Shown piece after piece: positions 25,716 through 34,673 of a DNA stretch of 64,000 nt. The first letter of the stretch is position 1. The number at the start of each line of letters is the position of its first letter. Source of the stretch: Streptomyces sp. NRRL S-37 (GTDB lineage: Bacteria; Actinomycetota; Actinomycetes; Streptomycetales; Streptomycetaceae); NCBI RefSeq assembly GCF_000721605.1, contig NZ_JOIZ01000020.1:120207-184206 (forward strand). Reading direction: 5' to 3'. A program made the position numbers and the translations under genes. The notes under the pieces are model-generated. The model worked only from the letters and a program-made list of their open reading frames with translations. It was not told where the DNA came from and ran no database searches.

Positions 25716-26731
25716 CACCGAGTGCCCTTCGCGGCGTACTCGGAGACCGCGTCGACGTTGGACTTGTCGACGAACGCCGGGCCGGTCAGCACCGGCTGCT
25801 CACCGCCGCCGCTGTAGTTGCCGTTGTTCTTGTAGAGCCACAGGCCGTCGACGGCGAGGTAGCCCTGGAGGTAGGGCTGCTGGTCCACGGCGAACTCGAT
25901 GTCGCCGGCCTCGATCGCCTTGGCCAGCTCCTTGTTGAGGTCGAAGGTGGCGACCTTCGCCTTGCTGCCCGCGTCACCCACCGACTGCACCGCGGTCGGC
26001 GCGAAGGGCGCGCCGAGGGTGACGACGTAGTCGATGGAGGAGTCCTGCTTCAGCTTCGCGGTGATGGTCGACTTCACCGACGGCATGTCGGTGCCGTTGA
26101 CGTTGAGGATCTGGGTCTCGCCCTTGAAGGTCTTCTTCACGCCGTCGCAGCGCTGGGTCAGGCCGACGTTGCCCTGCTCGTGGATGACGCAGACGGTGTT
26201 CTTCGCGCCGACCTCGTTCAGCTTCTTGCCGAAGGCCTCACCCGCGACGGACTCGTCCTGGCCGAAGAACTCGAGCAGGTCGAGGTCCTTCCAGTCGGTC
26301 AGTCCGGAGTTGAGGCCGACGACGGGGATGCCGGCCGCGTTCGCCTTGGCTATGACGGCCTTCAGCGCGTCCGGCTTGGCGAGGGTGACCGCGATGCCGT
26401 CGACCTTCTGGTCGATCGCGTTCTGCACCAGGTTGGCCTGGGTGCCGGCGTTCGGGTCGTTGCTGTAGACGAGGTCGACGTTGTCCTTGGCGGCGGCGGC
26501 CTCGGCGCCCTTGCGGACGATGTCCCAGAAGGTGTCGCCGGGCGCCTGGTGGGTGACGAGGGCGACCTTCATGCGGGGCGTGTTCGCCTTGCCGGCGGAG
26601 GCGTCGGCTCCGCCCTCCTCGGACTCCTTGCCTCCGGAACCGCTGGAGCAGCCGGCGAGGGTCAGGGCGGCTGCCGCCGCGACCGCGACGAACGCGATTC
26701 TGCGGGAGCGGGTGTGCGAAGAGCGGTCCAT
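25715..26731 (-). CDS. sugar/inositol-binding lipoprotein of an ABC importer
   Basis: 338 residues. The N-terminus is a lipoprotein signal (RSRRIAFVAVAAAAALTLAGC, cut before Cys), followed by a Gly/Ser/Glu-rich linker and a periplasmic-binding-protein domain of the ribose/LacI type (VALVTHQAPGDTFWDIVRKG, NSGLTDWKDLDLL, IDYVVTLGAPFAPTA). It is the first gene of the importer/iolG operon. A minus-strand promoter with TTGACA (26869-26864) lies about 130 bp upstream. The association with iol genes on both sides makes myo-inositol the best substrate guess. Confidence 0.92.
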   Translation of the reverse strand: MDRSSHTRSRRIAFVAVAAAAALTLAGCSSGSGGKESEEGGADASAGKANTPRMKVALVTHQAPGDTFWDIVRKGAEAAAAKDNVDLVYSNDPNAGTQANLVQNAIDQKVDGIAVTLAKPDALKAVIAKANAAGIPVVGLNSGLTDWKDLDLLEFFGQDESVAGEAFGKKLNEVGAKNTVCVIHEQGNVGLTQRCDGVKKTFKGETQILNVNGTDMPSVKSTITAKLKQDSSIDYVVTLGAPFAPTAVQSVGDAGSKAKVATFDLNKELAKAIEAGDIEFAVDQQPYLQGYLAVDGLWLYKNNGNYSGGGEQPVLTGPAFVDKSNVDAVSEYAAKGTR

Positions 26732-27040
26732 CTGTCCTGCACCTCACTGTGCTACGCGGGGAAGGGGCGGGAGTCCGAGGATCCGGTGCCTCGGAGATCC
26801 GTGGGTGTGCCATGGAACACGGCGGTCACGCTGGGACGCGATCCAATCCCCAGAACCGCCCGGTGTCAATACTTTGTTAAGACATCATTTCACTAACTAG
26901 TCCGAATGTAAGTACAAACTATTGACATCGCCGCCCTCCGAGACCTACACCTGTGAGGCGGCAGGTCCCTGGAATCCTCGCCCCACCGTGGCAGGGCGCC
27001 CTGGGACCCGCATCCCCAGCAGCTCGAGGAGCGTCGCTCA
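26732..27040. promoter_or_regulatory. divergent control region between importer operon and iolC
   Basis: A 309-bp gap with an unusual A/T-rich core (26865-26930). Plus strand: TTGACA (26922-26927), an 18-bp spacer and TACACC (26946-26951) fit an iolC promoter. Minus strand: TTGACA (26869-26864), a 17-bp spacer and TTGGAT (26846-26841) fit an importer promoter. The shared 13-base motif sits between the two. No open reading frame here looks coding. Confidence 0.6.
26907..26919 (-). promoter_or_regulatory. shared motif GTTTGTACTTACA (putative operator 2)
   Basis: The reverse-strand copy of the motif found at 18621-18633, with one mismatch. It is 3 bp upstream of the iolC -35 box and 38 bp upstream of the importer -35 box, a position from which one bound protein could repress both. 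Confidence 0.5.
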
Positions 27041-28033
27041 ATGGCCGTCCCACCACACTATTTCGACCTGATCACCATGGGTCGCATCGGGGTCGATCTT
27101 TATCCACTGGAGACCGGCGTTCCGCTGGCGCGGGTGGAGACGTTCGGGAAATTCCTGGGCGGATCGGCCGCGAATGTCGCGGTGGCGGCGGCGCGAATGG
27201 GACGTTCCGCGGCCGTCATCACGCGTACCGGTGACGACCCGTTCGGCACGTTTCTGCACGAGGCGCTGAAGGAGTTCGGCGTGGACGACCGCTGGGTCAC
27301 CCCGGTCGCCGCGTACCCCACCCCCCTCACCTTCTGCGAGATCTTCCCGCCGGACGACTTCCCGCTGTACTTCTACCGCCGTCCCAAGGCCCCGGACCTG
27401 GAGATCCACGCCGACGAACTGGACCTGGCCGCCGTACGCGCGGCCGGGATCTTCTGGATCACCGGCACCGGTCTGAGCGAGGAACCCAGCCGCTCGGCCA
27501 CCCTCACCGCCCTGGAGGCCCGCGCCCGGGCCGGCACCACCGTCTTCGACCTGGACTGGCGCCCCATGTTCTGGCGGGACCCGGACCAGGCCCGCCCGTA
27601 CTACCGCGAGGCACTGCGGCACGCCACGGTCGCGGTCGGCAACCTCGACGAGTGCGAGGTCGCCACCGGTGTGCGCGAGCCCGCGGCCTGCGCCGAGGCG
27701 CTGCTGGAAGCCGGGGTGGAGCTGGCCGTGGTCAAGCAGGGCCCGAGGGGCGTGCTCGCCGTGCACCGCGACGGCACCCGGGCCGAGGTGCCCCCGGTGC
27801 CGGTCGAGGTGGTCAACGGCCTCGGCGCGGGCGACGCCTTCGGCGGCTCGCTCTGCCACGGTCTGCTCTCCGGCTGGGACCTGGGGAAGACCATGCGCCA
27901 CGCCAACGCCGCGGGAGCCGTCGTCGCCTCCCGCCTCGCCTGTTCGTCCGCCATGCCGACCGAGCCGGAGGTCGCGGACCTCCTCGCGCGGGCCGCCTCG
28001 CCGGACCCGGCGGACCTGCCGAGCCAGTCCTGA
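27041..28033 (+). CDS. iolC: 5-dehydro-2-deoxygluconokinase (IolC), PfkB family
   Basis: 330 residues. The PfkB N-terminal signature GGSAANVAVAAARMG and the C-terminal NGLGAGDAFGGSLCHGLLSG, with its catalytic Asp, are intact. The opening DLITMGRIGVDLYPLETG is characteristic of IolC. It phosphorylates 2-deoxy-5-keto-gluconate to DKGP. GAGGAG lies 10-15 bases before ATG 27041. It is the first gene of the plus-strand run iolC, aldolase, iolB, iolD and GntR, and is divergent from the importer operon. Confidence 0.93.
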   Translation: MAVPPHYFDLITMGRIGVDLYPLETGVPLARVETFGKFLGGSAANVAVAAARMGRSAAVITRTGDDPFGTFLHEALKEFGVDDRWVTPVAAYPTPLTFCEIFPPDDFPLYFYRRPKAPDLEIHADELDLAAVRAAGIFWITGTGLSEEPSRSATLTALEARARAGTTVFDLDWRPMFWRDPDQARPYYREALRHATVAVGNLDECEVATGVREPAACAEALLEAGVELAVVKQGPRGVLAVHRDGTRAEVPPVPVEVVNGLGAGDAFGGSLCHGLLSGWDLGKTMRHANAAGAVVASRLACSSAMPTEPEVADLLARAASPDPADLPSQS

Positions 28034-28046
28034 ACGGAGCCCTTCC

Positions 28047-28922
28047 TTGAACCTCAGCATCCCCGACCTCACCGCGGTCCGGGCCCGCAACCCGGAGGCC
28101 GTCGCCGAGGCCGCCGCCCGCCGGGCGCGCCGCCCGCTGATCGGCGACAGCGGCCGGCTGATGATCGTGGCCGCCGACCACCCCGCGCGGGGCGCGCTCG
28201 GCATCGGCGACCGCCGGCTGGCCATGGCCCACCGCGCCGACCTGCTGGAACGTCTCTGCATCGCGCTGTCCCGGCCGGGCGTCGACGGGGTGCTGGCCAC
28301 CGCCGACATCCTGGAGGACCTGCTGCTCCTCGGGGTGCTGGAGAACAAGGTCGTCATGGGCTCGATGAACCGCGGCGGCCTGGCCGGCGCGTCCTTCGAG
28401 ATGGACGACCGCTTCACCGGCCACCGCGCCGAGGACATCGCGCGGATGGGCTTCGACGCGGGCAAGCTGCTGGCCCGTATCGACTACGACGACCCGGGCT
28501 CGCTGGCCACCCTGGAGTCCGCCGCCCGTGCCGTGGACGCCATGGCCGAACGCCGGCTGCCGGTGTTCGTGGAGCCGTTCATCTCGCGCCGGGTGGACGG
28601 CCGGGTCCGCAACGACCTGTCCGCCGAGGCCGTCACCCGCTCCATCGCCATCGCCTCCGGTCTGGGCGGCACCTCCGCCTACACCTGGCTGAAGCTCCCC
28701 GTCACCGACGACGTCGACGCCATGCCGGAGGTGCTGGGGGCCTCCACGCTGCCCGTCGTGCTGCTCGGCGGCGAGGTCGGCGACCAGGAGGCGGCGTACG
28801 AGCGGTGGGGCAAGGCGCTGCGGCTGCCCACCGTGATGGGGATGGTCGTCGGCCGTTCGCTGCTCTACCCGGCCGAGGGCAGTGTGGAGACGGCGGTGGA
28901 CACGGCCGTCGGCCTGTTGTGA
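28047..28922 (+). CDS. Cgl0159-like (beta/alpha)8 aldolase, DKGP-cleaving candidate
   Basis: 291 residues from a TTG start at 28047, chosen because GGAG lies 8-11 bases upstream and homologous sequence begins there. A TIM-barrel enzyme with LMIVAADHPARGALGIGD, VDGVLATADILEDLLLLG, the candidate Schiff-base Lys region TSAYTWLKLPVTDD and VVLLGGEVGDQEA. Proteins of this type sit in the inositol cluster of Corynebacterium. Here it occupies the place of IolJ between iolC and iolB, so aldol cleavage of DKGP to malonate semialdehyde and dihydroxyacetone phosphate is inferred. Confidence 0.85.
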   Translation: MNLSIPDLTAVRARNPEAVAEAAARRARRPLIGDSGRLMIVAADHPARGALGIGDRRLAMAHRADLLERLCIALSRPGVDGVLATADILEDLLLLGVLENKVVMGSMNRGGLAGASFEMDDRFTGHRAEDIARMGFDAGKLLARIDYDDPGSLATLESAARAVDAMAERRLPVFVEPFISRRVDGRVRNDLSAEAVTRSIAIASGLGGTSAYTWLKLPVTDDVDAMPEVLGASTLPVVLLGGEVGDQEAAYERWGKALRLPTVMGMVVGRSLLYPAEGSVETAVDTAVGLL

Positions 28923-28950
28923 GAAGCCTGTTGCGACCCGGAGGCACGCC

Positions 28951-29844
28951 ATGACCCCTCACCTTCCCGCGGGCAGGGCCCTCGCCGGGCCCTACGCCGT
29001 CGACGTGAACCCGGAGAACGCCGGCTGGGGCCACTCCAGCCTGCGCGTCCTGGAGCTGCCGCCCGGCGGCACGCACACCTTCGACACCGGTGACAGCGAG
29101 TGGATCGTGCTGCCGCTGAGCGGCGGCTGCACGGTCACCGCCGACGACGACTTCGGCCACGACACCTTCGAGCTCACCGGCCGCACCGGTGTGTTCGACG
29201 GTGTCACCGACTTCGCGTACGTCCCGCGCGACGCCCGCGCGACGGTCACCTCGGCGGGCGGCGGGCGGTTCGCGCTCACCGGCGCCCGCTGCACCCGCCG
29301 GCTGCCCGCCCGCTACGGGCCGGCCTCCGGTGTCCCCGTCGAGCTGCGCGGCAGCGGGAACTGCTCACGGCAGGTCAACAACTTCGGCGCGGCGGGCGTG
29401 TTCGAGTGCGACAAGCTGATCGCGGTCGAGGTGCTCACGCCCGGCGGCAACTGGTCGTCCTTCCCGCCGCACAAGCACGACGAGCACCGGCCCGGTGAGG
29501 AGTCCGTGCTGGAGGAGATCTACTACTTCGAGTTCGCCGGCCACGACGGCACCCCCGGCCTCGGCTACCAGCGGGTCTCCCCGTCCGGTCCGGGCCGCGG
29601 GACGGACGTCCTGGCGGAGGTGCGCGACGGTGACGTCGTCCTCATCCCGGACGGCTGGCACGGCCCGTCCATGGCCGTGCCCGGCCACCACATGTACTAC
29701 CTCAACGTCATGGCGGGGCCCGATCCGGAACGCGCCTGGCTGATCTGCGACCACCCCGACCACGCCTGGATCCGCGACACCTGGCCGGACCAGGCGGTCG
29801 ACCCCCGACTCCCCCTCTACACCGCACCGGAGAGGTCCGTATGA
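28951..29844 (+). CDS. iolB: 5-deoxy-glucuronate isomerase (IolB)
   Basis: 297 residues of the KduI/IolB bicupin family. The metal site FPPHKHDEHRPGEES and Glu in LEEIYYFEF are present, with later VLIPDGWHGPSMAVPGHHMYYLNVMAG completing the second cupin. It isomerises 5-deoxy-D-glucuronate to 2-deoxy-5-keto-gluconate. ATG 28951 has GGAGG 6-10 bases upstream. Its stop overlaps the iolD start in ATGA, so the two are translationally coupled. Confidence 0.95.
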   Translation: MTPHLPAGRALAGPYAVDVNPENAGWGHSSLRVLELPPGGTHTFDTGDSEWIVLPLSGGCTVTADDDFGHDTFELTGRTGVFDGVTDFAYVPRDARATVTSAGGGRFALTGARCTRRLPARYGPASGVPVELRGSGNCSRQVNNFGAAGVFECDKLIAVEVLTPGGNWSSFPPHKHDEHRPGEESVLEEIYYFEFAGHDGTPGLGYQRVSPSGPGRGTDVLAEVRDGDVVLIPDGWHGPSMAVPGHHMYYLNVMAGPDPERAWLICDHPDHAWIRDTWPDQAVDPRLPLYTAPERSV

Positions 29845-31712
29845 GCGCCGCCACCCGCCGACTGACGACCGCCCAGGCCCTGGTGCGGTTCCTGTCCGCG
29901 CAGTACACCGAACGCGACGGCGTGCGCCGCCGGCTGATCGCGGGCACCTGGGGCATCTTCGGCCACGGCAACGTGGCGGGCATCGGGCAGGCACTCGTCG
30001 AGTACCGCGACGTGATGCCGTACCACCAGGGCCGCAACGAGCAGGCGATGGTGCACGCCGCCGTCGGCCACGCCCGCCAGCTCAACCGGCTCTCGGCGCA
30101 GGCGGTGACGACGTCCATCGGCCCCGGCGCCACCAACCTCGTCACCGGAGCCGCCCTGGCCACCGTCAACCGCCTGCCCGTGCTGCTGCTTCCCGGCGAC
30201 TACTTCGCCTCGCGCGTCGCCGATCCGCTGCTCCAGCAGCTGGAACACCCCGTCGAGGCCGATGTGTCGGTCAACGACACGCTCCGCCCGGTGTCGCGCT
30301 ATTTCGACCGCGTCACCCGCCCCGAGGCGCTGATCCCCTCCGCGTTGAACGCCATGCGGGTGCTCGCCGACCCGGCCGAGACCGGCGCGGTGACGCTGGC
30401 CCTCCCCCAGGACGTGCAGGCGGAGGCGTACGACTGGCCGGAGGAGTTCTTCGCCGACCGCGTCTGGGCCGTACGCCGTCCCGCCCCGGACCCGGCGGAG
30501 CTGGCGGCGGCCGCGCAGGCCGTACGGGCCGCGCGGCGCCCGCTGATCGTCGCGGGCGGCGGGATCCACCACAGCGAGGCCGAGGAGGCGCTGAAGGCAC
30601 TGGTGGACGCCACCGGCATCCCGGTCGCCTCCACCCAGGCCGGCAAGGGCTCCCTGCGCCACGACCACCCCGCCGACCTCGGCGGCATCGGCCACACCGG
30701 CACGGCGGTCAGCGACGCGCTCGCCCGCACCGCCGACCTGGTGATCGGCGTCGGCACCCGCTACACCGACTTCACCACCGCCTCCGGCACCCTCTTCCAG
30801 AACCCGGACGTCCGCTTCCTCAACCTCAACATCACCGGCTTCGACGCCCACAAGCTGGCGGCGCGCACCCTGGTCGGCGACGCGCGCACCGCTCTGGAGC
30901 AGCTCACCGGGGCGCTCGCCGGCCACCGCGTGGAGGCGTCGTACGAGGCGGAGTACCGGGCCGGCAAGGAGCGCTGGGAGCGGGTCGTCGAGACCGCCTG
31001 CCGCGCGGACGACGACACGGCCGTACCGACGCAGACGCAGGTGATCGGCGCGCTCGACGCGGTCGTCGGCGACGAGGACGTGGTGATCAACGCGGCCGGT
31101 TCGCTCCCCGGTGACCTGCACAAGCTGTGGCGCGCGCGCAGCCCCCGCCAGTACCACCTGGAGTACGGCTACTCCTGCATGGGCTACGAGATCCCGGCCG
31201 CCCTCGGTGTCCAGCAGGCCGCTCCCGGCACCCCGGTGTGGGCGCTGGTCGGCGACGGCACCTATCTGATGAACCCGACGGAGATCGTCACCGCCGTCCA
31301 GGAGGACCTCCCGGTCAAGCTGGTCCTGATCCAGAACCACGGGTACGCCTCCATCGGCGGCCTGTCGGAGTCGGTGGGCGCCGAGCGCTTCGGCACCGCC
31401 TACCGTCACCGGGCCGCCGACGGCTCCTTCACCGGCGCCCCGCTGCCCGTGGACCTCGCGGCGAACGCGGCCAGCCTCGGGATGGACGTGCTGCGCGCCA
31501 AGACCGTACGGGAGCTGCGCGACGCGCTGGCCGAGGCGCGTGCCTCCTCCCGTCCGACGTGCGTGTACGTGGAGACCGACCCCGCTCCCACCGCTCCCCC
31601 GGCCGAGGCCTGGTGGGACGTGCCGGTGGCCGAGGTGTCCGCCCGCGAGGCCGCCGTACGGGCCCGCGCACGGTACGACGCCGAGGCCGCCGAACGCCGC
31701 CGGCACCTCTGA
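29841..31712 (+). CDS. iolD: 3D-(3,5/4)-trihydroxycyclohexane-1,2-dione hydrolase (IolD)
   Basis: 623 residues, a thiamine-diphosphate enzyme of normal IolD length. The N-terminal domain has the catalytic Glu in YHQGRNEQAMVHAAVG. The central domain is at about residues 215-355, and the C-terminal ThDP/Mg motif is GDGTYLMNPTEIVTAVQE. It opens the cyclohexane ring to 5-deoxy-glucuronate, the substrate of IolB encoded immediately upstream with a 4-bp overlap. Confidence 0.95.
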   Translation: MSAATRRLTTAQALVRFLSAQYTERDGVRRRLIAGTWGIFGHGNVAGIGQALVEYRDVMPYHQGRNEQAMVHAAVGHARQLNRLSAQAVTTSIGPGATNLVTGAALATVNRLPVLLLPGDYFASRVADPLLQQLEHPVEADVSVNDTLRPVSRYFDRVTRPEALIPSALNAMRVLADPAETGAVTLALPQDVQAEAYDWPEEFFADRVWAVRRPAPDPAELAAAAQAVRAARRPLIVAGGGIHHSEAEEALKALVDATGIPVASTQAGKGSLRHDHPADLGGIGHTGTAVSDALARTADLVIGVGTRYTDFTTASGTLFQNPDVRFLNLNITGFDAHKLAARTLVGDARTALEQLTGALAGHRVEASYEAEYRAGKERWERVVETACRADDDTAVPTQTQVIGALDAVVGDEDVVINAAGSLPGDLHKLWRARSPRQYHLEYGYSCMGYEIPAALGVQQAAPGTPVWALVGDGTYLMNPTEIVTAVQEDLPVKLVLIQNHGYASIGGLSESVGAERFGTAYRHRAADGSFTGAPLPVDLAANAASLGMDVLRAKTVRELRDALAEARASSRPTCVYVETDPAPTAPPAEAWWDVPVAEVSAREAAVRARARYDAEAAERRRHL

Positions 31713-31744
31713 GCCCACCCGCTCCGTCACAGGAAGGTACGTCC

Positions 31745-32530
31745 ATGGCGAAGACCGGCGACCCCGCACGTGCCGCGGCCGGACCCGCGCTGAGCACCCT
31801 GGACTTCGCCCTGGACCGGGGCAGTCCGGTGCCGCTGTACCACCAGCTCGCGCAGCAGCTGGAGGCGGCGATCGGGCAGGGCGTCCTCGCCCCCGGCAAT
31901 CTGCTGGGCAACGAGGTCGACCTGTCCGTGCGGCTCGGCCTGTCCCGGCCCACCGTCCGCCAGGCCATCCAGTCCCTCGTCGACAAGGGGCTGCTGGTCC
32001 GGCGGCGCGGGGTGGGCACGCAGGTGGTGCACAGTCAGGTCAGGCGCCCCCTGGAACTGAGCAGCCTCTACGACGACCTGGAGACGGCCGGACAGGGCCC
32101 GACCACGCGGGTGATCCGCAACGAGACGGTGCCGGCGCCCGCGGACGTGGCGGCCGCCCTGGGACTGGCCGAGGGCGCCGAGGTCGTCCTGCTGGAACGC
32201 CTGCGCCGCACCCACGCGCAGCCGGTCGCCCTGCTGCGCAACTACCTCCCGTCGGGCCTGCTCGGCCTCGACAGCGCCCGCCTGGAGGCGACCGGCCTGT
32301 ACCGGATGATGCGTTCGGCCGGCATCACCCTGCACAGCGCCCGCCAGACCGTCGGCGCCCGCGCGGCCACCGCGGCGGAGGCCGCCGTCCTGGACGAGGG
32401 GGAGGGTGCCGCCCTGCTCACCATGCAGCGCACGGCCTACGACGACACCGGGCGGCCGGTGGAGTACGGGACCCACGTCTACCGTGCGTCCCGGTACTCG
32501 TTCGACTTCCAGCTGCTGGTCAGACCGTGA
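31745..32530 (+). CDS. GntR-family regulator with UTRA domain
   Basis: 261 residues. The winged helix is at 25-95 (PVPLYHQLAQQLEAAIGQG, DLSVRLGLSRPTVRQAIQSL, then LVRRRGVGTQVV). The UTRA effector domain is at 110-255 (EVVLLERLRRTHAQPVALL, GAALLTMQRTAYDDTGRPVEY). ATG 31745 follows AGGAAGG. As the last gene of the iol run it is a second candidate inositol regulator besides the distant LacI protein, probably sensing a sugar-phosphate-type intermediate. Confidence 0.92.
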   Translation: MAKTGDPARAAAGPALSTLDFALDRGSPVPLYHQLAQQLEAAIGQGVLAPGNLLGNEVDLSVRLGLSRPTVRQAIQSLVDKGLLVRRRGVGTQVVHSQVRRPLELSSLYDDLETAGQGPTTRVIRNETVPAPADVAAALGLAEGAEVVLLERLRRTHAQPVALLRNYLPSGLLGLDSARLEATGLYRMMRSAGITLHSARQTVGARAATAAEAAVLDEGEGAALLTMQRTAYDDTGRPVEYGTHVYRASRYSFDFQLLVRP

Positions 32531-32536
32531 GGCGGT

Positions 32537-33517
32537 TCAGTGCGCCGCGTCCAGCCGGGCCCACTGCTCCGCCGACAGTTCCAGGTCCACCGCCGCCAGG
32601 TTCTCCTCCAGTTGGGCCACCGTCGACACCCCGGCCAGCGGCAGGATCGGCAGTTCGTGGCCGATCTGCCAGGCCAGTACCACCTGGCCCGGTGTCGCCC
32701 CGGTCTCCCGGGCGACCTCACGCAGGACCGCGAGGCGGGCGGGGGTGCCCGGGTGGTCGTAGTCGCCGGGCAGGCGTTCGGGGCGGGCGTAGGCACCCTT
32801 GAGCAGCGGCGAGTAGGCGACCAGGGTGAGGGCGGGCTCGGCGCGCAGATAGCCGGCCAGCTCCGCGCCCGCGTGGCCGAGGCTCCCGTCGGGGAAGAGG
32901 GCGTCGGGGACGTCGGCGCGGGGCCGCAGATAGCTGTGCTGGTACTGCAGGACCTCGTAGCCGGGCAGGCCGGCCGCCGCCGCGAGGGCGCGGGCCCGCT
33001 CCACCCGCCAGACGGCCTGGTTGCTCACGCCGAGCAGCCCCACCGTGCCCTCGGCGACCAGGACCCCGAAGCCCTCGACGGTCTCGCGCTGGGGGACGGT
33101 GTGGTCGTCGATGTGCGCGTACAGCAGGTCCAGCCGTTCCATGCCGAGCCGTTCGCGGCTGCGTTCGGCGGACTCGCGGATCACCTTCGCGGACAGGCCC
33201 TCGGGGTTGTCGGTGTAGCTGGTGCCGGGGGCGAGGGGGCGGGCACCGAGCTTGGTCGCGAAGACGATCTCGTCGCCGGTCCCTCGGCTGCGGCGCCAGC
33301 GGCCGAGCAGTTCCTCGCTGTGTCCGCCCTGGCCGCCGTCGGTCCAGAAGGCGTAGTTGTCGGACGTGTCGATGAAGTTCCCGCCGGCCTCGACGTAGCG
33401 GTCGAGCAGGGCGAAGGAGGTCTTCTCGTCGGTCACCGACCCGAACAGCATCGCCCCGAGCGCGAGCACGCTCACCTCGCGGCGGTGCGGGCCGGTGCCG
33501 ATGGTGCGGTACTTCAT
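32537..33517 (-). CDS. aldo/keto reductase
   Basis: 326 residues, a TIM-barrel aldo/keto reductase. Catalytic residues are visible as Asp and Tyr in DTSDNYAFW, Lys in FATKLGARP and His in LLYAHIDDHT. The cofactor region includes VALAWQIGHELPILPL-type sequence near residue 265. ATG 33517 has a GGAGGGG site 5-11 bases upstream. The promoter carries a GAGCGCTC-centred inverted repeat, so a LacI-type sugar regulator probably controls it. It converges on the GntR gene with 6 bp between stops; a role in cyclitol or sugar metabolism is possible. Confidence 0.9.
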   Translation of the reverse strand: MKYRTIGTGPHRREVSVLALGAMLFGSVTDEKTSFALLDRYVEAGGNFIDTSDNYAFWTDGGQGGHSEELLGRWRRSRGTGDEIVFATKLGARPLAPGTSYTDNPEGLSAKVIRESAERSRERLGMERLDLLYAHIDDHTVPQRETVEGFGVLVAEGTVGLLGVSNQAVWRVERARALAAAAGLPGYEVLQYQHSYLRPRADVPDALFPDGSLGHAGAELAGYLRAEPALTLVAYSPLLKGAYARPERLPGDYDHPGTPARLAVLREVARETGATPGQVVLAWQIGHELPILPLAGVSTVAQLEENLAAVDLELSAEQWARLDAAH

Positions 33518-33574
33518 GGCTGTCCCCTCCCGTTTCACACCCCGGCTTCCGGGGCACGGACCGGGAGTCTTCCG

Positions 33575-33592
33575 CTTGGAGAGCGCTCCAAG
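33575..33592. promoter_or_regulatory. LacI-type operator CTTGGAGAGCGCTCCAAG
   Basis: CTTGGAG and CTCCAAG form 7-bp arms around AGCG. The site lies 58 bp upstream of the aldo/keto reductase start, and a TTGACT -35-like box (33596-33591, minus strand) touches its edge, a classic repressing position. Confidence 0.6.
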
Positions 33593-33680
33593 TCAAGGGC
33601 TCCCGCGGTTCGTCGAACCGTCGGCAACCGATCCGCTCCGTGATTCGTCCTGAACGACGAGCGGGGGGGCGGGAAACCGG

Positions 33681-34649
33681 GTGGAGCGAGCGGCGGCGGT
33701 GTCCGCGGGGGCGTGGTGCCGACGGGTGTGGACGCGGGGGCGGGTGCCCGCCGTTCTCGCGGTGCTGACGGCCGGGCTGCTGGTGTTCCACCGGGTGGTG
33801 CCCAACTCCGTGGGGCGCGTGGGCAGTCTGCTGGAGACGTTCCTGCCGTGGCTGGGCCTGGTGATCGTCGTGCTGTTCGGCCTGGCCCTGCTGCGGCGTT
33901 CGGCCGCCGCCCTGATCGCACTGCTCCTGCCGGCGGCGGCCTGGACCCACCTCTTCGGCGGACTCCTGCTGCCGGCCGGGGAGTCCGGCCCGCACGGCCT
34001 GATCGTGGTGCAGCACAACGTCAGCGACGAGAACACCGACCCGGCGGGCACGGCCCGCGCCCTGGCCGGAGCCGGGCCCGATCTCATCGCGCTGCAGGAG
34101 CTGGTGGCCCCGGCGCTCGCGGTGTACGAGAGGACGCTCGCCCCGGACTACCCGTACCACGCGGTCCGGGGCACCGTCGGGCTGTGGTCGAAGCATCCGC
34201 TCACCGGCGCCCGGCTCCTGGACATCAAGCCGCGGGGCGTCACGGAGCCCTGGAGCCGCGGACTGCGGGCCGTGGTCCGCACGCCGCACGGCGAGGTCGC
34301 GGCGTACGTCGCGCACCTGCCCTCGGTCCGTGTGGGGGCGGGCGGCCTCGCCTCCGCCCGGCGTGACGAGAGCGCCGGCCTGCTGGGCGAGGCCGTCGCC
34401 GCAGAGCCGCTGAGGACGGTGATCCTGCTGGGCGATCTCAACGGCACGGCCGACGACCGCGGGCTGGCCCCGCTCACCTCACGGATGGACGTGGCGCGAC
34501 GGGGCTTCGCCTTCAGCTTCCCGGCCGCCCTCCCGGTGGCACGGATCGACCAGGTCATGGCCCGCTCGGCGACCGTCGACCACATCCGCGCCCTGCCCGC
34601 CACCGGCAGCGACCACCTGCCGGTGACCGCGCGCATCACACTGCGGTGA
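33681..34649 (+). CDS. membrane-anchored endonuclease/exonuclease/phosphatase (EEP) family protein
   Basis: 322 residues. Three hydrophobic segments (about 22-40, 53-72, 74-92) precede an extracytoplasmic EEP domain from residue 105. Family motifs: VVQHNVSDEN, LIALQEL with the metal Glu, ILLGDLNGTADD, RIDQVMA and the terminal SDHLPV. The start is GTG 33681. Similar proteins in actinomycetes are annotated as endonucleases or phosphatases; the substrate is unknown. It is followed by the terminator of the second tRNA-Pro. Confidence 0.85.
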   Translation: MERAAAVSAGAWCRRVWTRGRVPAVLAVLTAGLLVFHRVVPNSVGRVGSLLETFLPWLGLVIVVLFGLALLRRSAAALIALLLPAAAWTHLFGGLLLPAGESGPHGLIVVQHNVSDENTDPAGTARALAGAGPDLIALQELVAPALAVYERTLAPDYPYHAVRGTVGLWSKHPLTGARLLDIKPRGVTEPWSRGLRAVVRTPHGEVAAYVAHLPSVRVGAGGLASARRDESAGLLGEAVAAEPLRTVILLGDLNGTADDRGLAPLTSRMDVARRGFAFSFPAALPVARIDQVMARSATVDHIRALPATGSDHLPVTARITLR

Positions 34650-34673
34650 GGGGCTTCGGGGGAACGACACGAA

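Noticed and set aside
29817..31769. Minus-strand open frame of 650 codons opposite iolD
   Set aside because: iolD has intact thiamine-enzyme motifs on the plus strand; the opposite frame is a high-GC artefact.
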